A stretch of 26,066 nt of DNA from JBOGEB01 sp050743125 (lineage in GTDB: Bacteria > Actinomycetota > Nitriliruptoria > Euzebyales > Egibacteraceae): positions 1-26,066 of the forward strand of contig JBOGEB010000044.1 in NCBI GenBank assembly GCA_050743125.1, read 5' to 3'. Numbering within the stretch: position 1 is the stretch's first letter; the number at the start of each line of letters is the position of its first letter. The position numbers and the translations under genes were made by a program. The notes under the pieces were generated by a model that made no database searches, was not told the origin of the DNA, and saw only the letters and a list, made by a program, of their open reading frames with translations. Shown piece by piece: positions 1-9,790 of this stretch.

Positions 1-74
1 CCTGGCCACAACCCACGGCGCAAACGCCTTCAGCTCCCACCCTGAGCGAGGGCGGCCACCCAGGACACAGCAAA

Positions 75-142
75 GGCCCGCTGGGCCTCGTCTGGAGGAG
101 GCTAAAAGGCTCTCGCCTCCGGAAGACGAGGCCCAGCGGGCC
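75..142 (-). terminator. rpoC terminator hairpin
   Basis: A perfect 19-bp inverted repeat pairs 75-93 with 124-142, with further GGAGG/CCTCC pairing at 94-98 and 116-120. It begins 21 nt past the rpoC stop codon. In the minus-strand direction it is followed by TTTGCTGTG, so the T-tract is short, but stem size and position fit the end of the rplJ-rpoC operon. The remaining 74 nt to the window edge show no gene, and no rpsL start is visible. Confidence 0.8.
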
Positions 143-163
143 GAAGCGGTCCTAAACAGTCAG

Positions 164-3100
164 CTAGTAGCCGCCCTCGCCCAAGGTCCACCCATCGTCG
201 TCCGGGTACCCGTAGGCGGGGTCGCCGAACTGATCCAGCAGCTGGGCGGGAGTGACCTGCTGAGGCAACTCGGTGGGCATCGGCTGCACGGCCCGGTAGC
301 GGCGCAGGCCCGAGCCGGCGGGGATGAGCTTGCCGATGATCACGTTCTCCTTGAGGCCGAGCAGGTTGTCGCGCTTCCCCTCGATGGCCGCCTCGGTGAG
401 CACACGAGTCGTCTCTTGGAACGACGCCGCCGACAGCCACGAATCGGTTGCGAGCGAGGCCTTGGTGATGCCCATGAGGATTTGGCGACCGTGGGCGGGC
501 TCCCCGCCCTCCTCGACCATGTTCCGGTTCTTCTCCTGGAAGCGGATGCGGTCGACAAGCTCGCCAGGCAGGAACCCGGTCTCACCCGGCTCGATGACGT
601 TCACCCGGCGGAGCATCTGGCGGACGATGAGCTCGATGTGCTTGTCGTGGATCGACACTCCCTGGGAGCGGTAGACCTCCTGCACCTCACGGACCAGCAG
701 CCGCTGACATTCGCGAGCACCCTGCACCTCGAGGATCTCGTGAGGGTCGACTGAGCCGTCGGTGAGCTGATCGCCGACCCTCACGTGCTGGCCGTGCTCG
801 ATTCGCAGGCGAGCGCGGCGTGACACCGTGACCGCGTACGACTCGTCGTTCGCAGCGTCGATCGTGATGATGAGCCCCTTCTCGGAGTCCTCGACCGAAA
901 CCACGCCGGACAGGTGCGCGATCTCGGCCTTTCCCTTGGGGCTGCGGGCCTCGAACAGCTCGATCACACGGGGCAGACCGTGGGTGATGTCCTCACCGGC
1001 GACGCCACCGGTGTGGAATGTCCGCATCGTCAGCTGCGTGCCGGGCTCACCGATCGACTGGGCGGCGATGATGCCGACCGCCTCGCCGATCTGGACCTTC
1101 TGACCCTCGGCCAGCGCACGGCCGTAGCAGCTCGCGCACACGCCGTAGCGGGCCTCACAGTTGAGCACCGTGCGGACGCGGACGTCGCGCTCCTGCTCGG
1201 TCGGCGCCGGGTCGAGCTTCTCGCCGGTATCCGGGTGGCAGCCGTCGCGCAACACCGTTCGGAGCAGCCGGACCTCGGCGTCCGTGACCTCGGTGCCAGC
1301 CGGCAGGAGCACCTCGTCCGAGCCCGGCCACCGCACGTCGGCGGCCAGGACCCGGCCGAACAGCGACTGCGAGTCCCGCTCCCCGACGCGGACCGGGAGG
1401 TAGCGCTCGGTGGCGCAGTCCTCGTCGCGCACAATGAGGTCCTGGGCAATGTCGACCAGCCGCCGGGTGAGGTACCCGGAGTCGGCGGTCCGCAGGGCGG
1501 TGTCGGCCAGGCCCTTCCGGGCGCCGTGCGTGGAGATGAAGTACTCCCCCACCGACAAACCCTCGCGGAAGTTCGACTTGATCGGGCGCTCGATGGTCAC
1601 ACCACGGGGGTTCGCCACGAGACCGCGCATGCCTGCGATCTGGCGGATCTGGGTCATGTTCCCGCGGGCGCCCGAGTGCGCCATCATGTAGATCGGGTTG
1701 AGGTAGTCGAAGTTCGCTTCCATGGACTGCGCGACCCGCGCGGTCGCCTCGGTCCAGATCTCGACGAGCTCCTGCCGGCGCTCGTCGTCAGTGATGACGC
1801 CCTTGGCGAACTGCGCTTCGACCGCCCGGGCGCGCTCGTCGTGCTCGGCGAGGATCGCAGCTTTGTCCGGTGGCGCGTCGATGTCGCTGATCGACACCGT
1901 CACGCCGGCCTTCGTGGCATAGCGGAACCCGATGTCCTTCATGTCGTCGAGCACGCGTGCGGTCTCGGCACGTGTGTAGTTGTCTGCGCAGTGGTTGACG
2001 AGGTCGGCGAGCTCCCCCTTGCCGACGAGCTTGTTCACGAATGGCACCCGGTTCGGGAGGATTTCGTTGAACAGCACGCGCCCGGGCGTAGTCAGCACGC
2101 GCACGCCACGACCGGACATCACGCAACCCTCATCGTCGAGCTCGGACTCCTCGACCTTGCCGAATACGTCACTGGCCCGCACTCGGCGGTCGCGCAGACG
2201 CACGAGCATCCACTGTTGAAGATGGGTGTCCTTCGCGTCAAGCGCCATGATCAGCTCCGCCGGGCCGCTGTAGACCCGCAACCCGCCGTCGGACCGAGAC
2301 TCGTCGATCAGGCCGTCCGGTGGCTGCGTCCCCTGCTCGTCCGCACCCCGGGCGAAGGTCAGGTAGTAGGTGCCGAGGACCATGTCCTGCGACGGCGTGG
2401 CGATCGGCCGGCCGTGCGCGGGCGACAGAATGTTGTTCGCCGAAAGCATGAGGATGCGGGACTCGGCCTGTGCCTCGGCGGAAAGAGGCAGGTGCACCGC
2501 CATCTGGTCCCCGTCGAAGTCAGCGTTGAACGCCGCGCACACCAGCGGGTGGATCTGGATCGCCTTGCCTTCGACGAGCTTCGGCTCGAACGCCTGGATG
2601 CCCAGCCGATGGAGCGTCGGGGCCCTGTTCAAGAGCACCGGGTGGTCGCGGATGACCTCCTCGAGCACGTCCCACACCTGTGGGCGGGCGCGCTCGACCA
2701 TGCGCTTTGCCGACTTGATGTTCTGTGCGAAGTTCAGGTCCACCAGCCGCTTCATCACGAACGGCTTGAACAGCTCGAGCGCCATCTGCTTGGGCAGTCC
2801 GCACTGGTGCAGCTTGAGGTCCGGACCGACGACGATCACCGAGCGGCCCGAGTAATCGACGCGCTTACCGAGCAGGTTCTGGCGAAAACGGCCTTGCTTG
2901 CCCTTGAGCATGTCCGACAGCGACTTGAGCGGGCGGTTGCCCGGCCCGGTTACGGGCCGGCCCCGGCGGCCGTTGTCGAACAGCGCATCGACGGCCTCCT
3001 GGAGCATCCGCTTCTCGTTGTTGACGATGATCTCGGGTGCGCCGAGATCGAGCAGCCGCTTCAGCCGGTTGTTCCGGTTGATCACACGCCGGTACAGGTC

Positions 3101-4156
3101 GTTCAGGTCGCTCGTCGCGAACCGGCCACCGTCGAGCTGCACCATCGGGCGCAGGTCGGGCGGGATCACCGGGATCGCCTTGAGCACCATCGCCGTCGGG
3201 TCGTTGCCGGTCGCGCGAAATGCCTCGATCACCTTGAGGCGCTTCACCGCGCGAGTCGCCTTCTGCGACCGCGCTCGGCGGACGCCCGCCCTGATCTTCT
3301 CGGCCTCGTCGGCCAGGATCGTCCGTAGGGTCTCGGACTCGCCGTCGAAGTCGATCTTCGACAGCAGGTCACGAATCGCCTCGGCGCCCATACCGCCGGT
3401 GAAGAACTCACCAAAACGGTCACGCAAGTCGCGATACAGCATCTCATCGCCGATGAGCTGCTTCGGGGCGAGGCCGCGGAACGTGCCGAGCACGTCGTCG
3501 AGCCGTTGCGCGCGTTCCTGTGCCCGCTGGGTGACGGCCTTGATCTGCTTTTCGATGTCACGCCGCTTCTTGCGGACGACCTCGGTCTTGGCCTTCTGCT
3601 CTTCGAGTTCGGCGAGCTCGGTTTCGAGCTCGGCCAACAGCTGCTCGCGCTCGACCTCCAGCTCACGCTCGATGTTGCGCTTGTCGGCGGCGATCTCCTC
3701 CTCGAGCTTGGCGAGCGCCTCGTGGCGCGCGTCGGCGTCGACCGAGGTGATGATGTACGCCGCGAAGTAAATGACCTTTTCCAGGTCTTTCGGCGCCAGG
3801 TCGAGCAGATATCCAAGGCGCGACGGAACACCCTTGAAATACCAGATGTGGGTCACCGGGGCTGCCAGCTCGATATGCCCCATCCGCTCGCGGCGCACTT
3901 TCGAGCGCGTGACCTCGACGCCACAGCGCTCGCAGATGATGCCCTTGAACCGGACCCGCTTGTACTTCCCGCAGTAGCACTCCCAGTCCCGCGAGGGTCC
4001 GAAGATCTTCTCGCAGAACAGCCCATCCTTCTCCGGGCGCAAGGTGCGGTAGTTGATGGTCTCGGGCTTCTTGACCTCGCCATTGGACCACATGCGGATC
4101 TGGTCCTGCGTCGCCAGCCCAATCCGCAGCTCGTCGAAGTTATTTACATCAAGCAT
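164..4156 (-). CDS. rpoC: DNA-directed RNA polymerase subunit beta'
   Basis: This is the beta' subunit, which forms the catalytic cleft of RNA polymerase with beta. The protein is 1330 aa, near the usual actinobacterial length. The N-terminal zinc site is visible as Cys60, Cys62, Cys75 and Cys78 (CYCGKYK...CERCG). The active-site loop NADFDGDQM begins at residue 544, with the three Mg-binding aspartates 546, 548 and 550. The second zinc site is Cys914, Cys1000, Cys1007 and Cys1010. A charged coiled-coil stretch lies near residues 130-220. I chose the ATG at 4156 (MLDVNNFDEL), preceded by GGGAG about 7 nt upstream, over the ATG four codons earlier, because beta' homologues begin MLDVN or VLDVN. 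It lies 129 nt downstream of rpoB and is presumably co-transcribed with it. Confidence 0.97.
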   Translation of the reverse strand: MLDVNNFDELRIGLATQDQIRMWSNGEVKKPETINYRTLRPEKDGLFCEKIFGPSRDWECYCGKYKRVRFKGIICERCGVEVTRSKVRRERMGHIELAAPVTHIWYFKGVPSRLGYLLDLAPKDLEKVIYFAAYIITSVDADARHEALAKLEEEIAADKRNIERELEVEREQLLAELETELAELEEQKAKTEVVRKKRRDIEKQIKAVTQRAQERAQRLDDVLGTFRGLAPKQLIGDEMLYRDLRDRFGEFFTGGMGAEAIRDLLSKIDFDGESETLRTILADEAEKIRAGVRRARSQKATRAVKRLKVIEAFRATGNDPTAMVLKAIPVIPPDLRPMVQLDGGRFATSDLNDLYRRVINRNNRLKRLLDLGAPEIIVNNEKRMLQEAVDALFDNGRRGRPVTGPGNRPLKSLSDMLKGKQGRFRQNLLGKRVDYSGRSVIVVGPDLKLHQCGLPKQMALELFKPFVMKRLVDLNFAQNIKSAKRMVERARPQVWDVLEEVIRDHPVLLNRAPTLHRLGIQAFEPKLVEGKAIQIHPLVCAAFNADFDGDQMAVHLPLSAEAQAESRILMLSANNILSPAHGRPIATPSQDMVLGTYYLTFARGADEQGTQPPDGLIDESRSDGGLRVYSGPAELIMALDAKDTHLQQWMLVRLRDRRVRASDVFGKVEESELDDEGCVMSGRGVRVLTTPGRVLFNEILPNRVPFVNKLVGKGELADLVNHCADNYTRAETARVLDDMKDIGFRYATKAGVTVSISDIDAPPDKAAILAEHDERARAVEAQFAKGVITDDERRQELVEIWTEATARVAQSMEANFDYLNPIYMMAHSGARGNMTQIRQIAGMRGLVANPRGVTIERPIKSNFREGLSVGEYFISTHGARKGLADTALRTADSGYLTRRLVDIAQDLIVRDEDCATERYLPVRVGERDSQSLFGRVLAADVRWPGSDEVLLPAGTEVTDAEVRLLRTVLRDGCHPDTGEKLDPAPTEQERDVRVRTVLNCEARYGVCASCYGRALAEGQKVQIGEAVGIIAAQSIGEPGTQLTMRTFHTGGVAGEDITHGLPRVIELFEARSPKGKAEIAHLSGVVSVEDSEKGLIITIDAANDESYAVTVSRRARLRIEHGQHVRVGDQLTDGSVDPHEILEVQGARECQRLLVREVQEVYRSQGVSIHDKHIELIVRQMLRRVNVIEPGETGFLPGELVDRIRFQEKNRNMVEEGGEPAHGRQILMGITKASLATDSWLSAASFQETTRVLTEAAIEGKRDNLLGLKENVIIGKLIPAGSGLRRYRAVQPMPTELPQQVTPAQLLDQFGDPAYGYPDDDGWTLGEGGY

Positions 4157-4183
4157 GCCAGCTCCCATTGAGGCGTGCGGAGC

Positions 4184-4216
4184 GCGGGTTTGGGCGGCCC
4201 TTGCCGCCCAGCCCGC
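4184..4216 (-). other. rpoB-rpoC intercistronic hairpin
   Basis: GGGCGGC (4192-4198) pairs with GCCGCCC (4203-4209) around a 4-nt loop, and GCGGG (4184-4188) pairs with CCCGC (4212-4216) outside it. There is no T-tract, so an RNA-processing or stabilising stem is likelier than a terminator. It lies in the 129-nt gap between rpoB and rpoC. Confidence 0.5.
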
Positions 4217-4285
4217 TCAGAGACCACAAGAAACGCGCGGGGCCGGCCGGTGCCCTCGAGACCCCGAACAGAACAGGCCGCACCG

Positions 4286-7906
<3,621 letters not shown>

Positions 7907-8016
7907 GGGTGACTCCTCCGCGAAGGACAAGGCCGGGAGGCGGACGCGACCTCCCGGTTCAACGCGATACGTAGGCGCAGGGCAACGACGACCTAGAGAT
8001 AGAAACGTGGAGAAGC

Positions 8017-8045
8017 AGTGTAGCCCCTCGCTACACCGCTTTCAA
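8017..8045 (-). promoter_or_regulatory. Candidate rpoBC promoter
   Basis: On the minus strand TTGAAA (8045-8040) is followed after exactly 17 nt by TACACT (8022-8017), a good sigma-70/SigA-type match. Predicted transcription start is near 8010, giving a leader of about 100 nt to the rpoB TTG. An imperfect inverted repeat, GTGTAGC/GCTACAC (8018-8036, extendable to 8014-8040), covers the spacer and -10 and could act as an operator or form a hairpin. It lies downstream of the rplL-rpoB palindrome, so rpoBC could be transcribed independently of rplJL. Confidence 0.6.
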
Positions 8046-8106
8046 CTCGTCCCGCTATCCGTACGGTGCCAGAGGGAAGCCACCGCCGTCAAGAGGTTGT
8101 GCCGTG

Positions 8107-8142
8107 CGCTGGATCGCGGCGGCATGCCGCCGCGATCCAGCG
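8107..8142 (-). terminator. rplL-rpoB terminator or attenuator palindrome
   Basis: A perfect 36-bp palindrome (core GCGGCGGCATGCCGCCGC) begins 25 nt after the rplL stop codon. The stem is very GC-rich, and there is no T-tract on the minus-strand exit side. Partial termination between rplL and rpoB is known from enterobacteria, so a similar attenuator is plausible here. A processing site is the alternative. Confidence 0.6.
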
Positions 8143-8167
8143 GCCCACCCACCACGTCCTTCGGGGC

Positions 8168-8554
8168 TTACTTCAGCTCCACGCTCGCGCCGACGGCCTC
8201 GAGCTTGCCGACGGCTTGCTCGGCCTGCTCCTTGGTGACGCCCTCGAGGACCGGCTTGGGAGCGTTGTCGACCAGGTCCTTGGCTTCCTTGAGACCAAGG
8301 CTCGTGAGCGCGCGGACCTCCTTGATGACCTGGATCTTCTTCTCGCCCGCTCCCGTGAGGACGACGTCGAAGGAGGTCTTCTCCTCCGCTTCGGGCGCGG
8401 CCTCGCCCGCCCCGCCGGCCGGCGCTGCGAACGCCATCGGGGCGGCGGCGGTGACGTCGAACTCCTCCTCGAACCGCTTCACGAACTCGCTCAGCTCGAG
8501 GAGGGTCATCTCCTTGAACGTGTCGATGAGCTCGTCGCTGCTCAGCTTCGCCAT
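8168..8554 (-). CDS. rplL: Large ribosomal subunit protein bL12 (L7/L12)
   Basis: This is the stalk protein that binds L10 as dimers and recruits translation factors. The protein is 128 aa, the usual size. The N-terminal dimerisation domain (MAKLSSDELIDTFKEM) is followed by an Ala/Gly/Glu-rich hinge at about residues 36-58 and the globular C-terminal domain (KTSFDVVLTGAGEKKIQVIK...GLKEAKDLVD). I chose the ATG at 8554 because AAGGAG lies 11 nt upstream and homologues begin MAKLS; an in-frame extension to 8608 is unlikely. It is co-directional with rplJ, 139 nt downstream of it. Confidence 0.96.
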   Translation of the reverse strand: MAKLSSDELIDTFKEMTLLELSEFVKRFEEEFDVTAAAPMAFAAPAGGAGEAAPEAEEKTSFDVVLTGAGEKKIQVIKEVRALTSLGLKEAKDLVDNAPKPVLEGVTKEQAEQAVGKLEAVGASVELK

Positions 8555-8596
8555 GGTGTCGGTGTCTCCTTGATTGCTCGGTTCTTGGTGTATTGC

Positions 8597-8664
8597 GCGG
8601 GCCACCATCCGGGCTCCGGGGGCGACTACCCTTGCAGCCCCACTCCGCCCGGATGGTGGCCCGC
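8597..8664 (-). other. rplJ-rplL intercistronic stem-loop
   Basis: A perfect 17-bp inverted repeat pairs 8597-8613 with 8648-8664. The 34-nt loop can form a smaller internal stem of its own (GGGGGC with GCCCC). It fills most of the 139-nt gap and has no T-tract. It could tune the ratio of L12 (usually several copies per L10) by stabilising or processing the rplL mRNA; this role is inferred. Confidence 0.5.
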
Positions 8665-8693
8665 CTTGCTACGTCTCGGCTCCTGATGTCTGG

Positions 8694-9284
8694 TCACCCC
8701 TCCACCTCGGTCGCTGGGGGCTCGCTGCTCTCCGCGTTCATGGAGGATTGGGTAACAGGGGGCTCGGACGCCGCGCGTTTCTCTTGCAACGCGGCGAGCA
8801 GGCGGACGACCTTGGTGAGGCTCGCCTGGGCGAGGCGTGCCGGCTGGGCGACGACCGCCTGGAAGAGACCGGCCAGGCGGGCGAGCAGCTCCTCCCGGGA
8901 GGCGAGGTCAGCGAGCCGCAGCGCCTCCTCGGCGGACAGCACCTCGCCGTCCAGAATCCCGCCCTTAATGATCAACGCAGGGTGCTGGCGTGAGAACGCC
9001 CGCAGAATCTTCGCCGTCGCGACTGGGTCGCCAGCGCAGAACGTGATCGCCGTCGGGCCGGTGAGCACCCCGGCAGGGATCTGCAGACCGGCCTCGCGCG
9101 CAGCGATCCGGATGAGCGTGTTCTTCGTGACCTGATACTCCGCGTCGGCCTTGCGCAGCTCGATCCGCAACGCGCGCAGGTCCCCCACCGACAGCCCGCG
9201 ATACTCGGTCAGCAGCGTCGCTGTCGAGTGCCCCAGCCGCTCCCGAACCTCCTCGACGACCGCGACCTTCTCCGGACGGGCCAT
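8694..9284 (-). CDS. rplJ: Large ribosomal subunit protein uL10
   Basis: This is the base of the ribosomal stalk; it binds 23S rRNA and carries L12 dimers on its C-terminal helix. The protein is 196 aa, slightly long because of a tail rich in Ser, Glu and Pro after residue 170. The N-terminal region (KVAVVEEVRERL...ATLLTEYRGLSVGDLRALR) and YQVTKNTLIRIAA are typical of L10. The ATG at 9284 is preceded by AGGAGG at a 7-nt spacing. It is the first gene of the operon and is preceded by a terminator-like hairpin, consistent with autoregulation through an L10 leader. The usual upstream rplK-rplA pair is not adjacent. Confidence 0.96.
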   Translation of the reverse strand: MARPEKVAVVEEVRERLGHSTATLLTEYRGLSVGDLRALRIELRKADAEYQVTKNTLIRIAAREAGLQIPAGVLTGPTAITFCAGDPVATAKILRAFSRQHPALIIKGGILDGEVLSAEEALRLADLASREELLARLAGLFQAVVAQPARLAQASLTKVVRLLAALQEKRAASEPPVTQSSMNAESSEPPATEVEG

Positions 9285-9307
9285 GCCTTTCGCCTCCTGC
9301 TCGTCCC

Positions 9308-9341
9308 AAACGAAAACACCTCCCGAAGGCTTCGGGAGGTG
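9308..9341 (-). terminator. rplJ leader attenuator-like hairpin
   Basis: CACCTCCCGAAG (9317-9328) and CTTCGGGAGGTG (9330-9341) form a 25-bp near-perfect palindrome. Read on the minus strand it is followed at once by TTTTCGTTT (9316-9308), the shape of an intrinsic terminator. It ends only 23 nt before the rplJ ATG. Either it is an attenuator in an L10-type autoregulatory leader, or the terminator of an ancestral upstream gene that is now gone. Confidence 0.65.
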
Positions 9342-9790
9342 AACTCACGCCGGCAGACGCCAACCGCTCATCTCGCCTGCGCTGGCCGGCCCTTGCTCAA
9401 GGCATTTTACGCCGCGCACTTACGCGGGACCAGCGGTCTTCGGCTTCGCCAGGGATGCTACGGGCATGGCCCGCCGACGGCAACTCAGGCACATGGTCAG
9501 CGCGTCGGGTGAGCGTCGGTGCCCGCAAGACGGCTCCCAACCAGATGAGCAGGTGCCGAAGGCGCTTTCCTTCGCAGCTGGAGGGAAGGGTCATCTGCAG
9601 CCCTCCGGCACGCTGCCCGGTTTGTCACGTTCCTTTCGTGGGAAAGGAAAGCGAGAGCTCACGTGGGCTGCGCCAGGTGAATCCTTGAACCCTTTTGTCC
9701 AGCTTGGGCGTGTACGATTTCCTCGCCTCGTGCGTCGCTGGTGTGATCGGGCGGCCACCCCCTCACCCAGCGTTCCGGTACGCTGCCGGC
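9342..9790. other. Divergent rplJ/leuS intergenic region
   Basis: No convincing gene lies in these 449 nt. On the minus strand TAAAAT (9409-9404) is a possible -10 for rplJ, with no clear -35. TTCCTTTC/GAAAGGAA (9630-9649) forms an 8-bp stem with a 4-nt loop. On the plus strand TGTACGAT near 9711-9718 is a possible -10 for leuS, but its spacing to TTGAAC (22 nt) is too long. The stretch probably contains the rplJ leader RNA and both promoters. I see no T-box specifier or antiterminator motif for leuS. Confidence 0.5.
9779..9784 (+). promoter_or_regulatory. Possible leaderless -10 element for leuS
   Basis: TACGCT fits TANNNT and ends 6 nt before the leuS ATG. No Shine-Dalgarno sequence precedes that ATG. 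This is the arrangement seen for leaderless actinobacterial mRNAs, which start at the A of ATG. No good -35 is visible. Confidence 0.35.

Noticed and set aside
9695..9790. N-terminal extension of leuS to 9695
   Set aside because: The added 32 residues are not LeuRS-like and would cover the promoter region.
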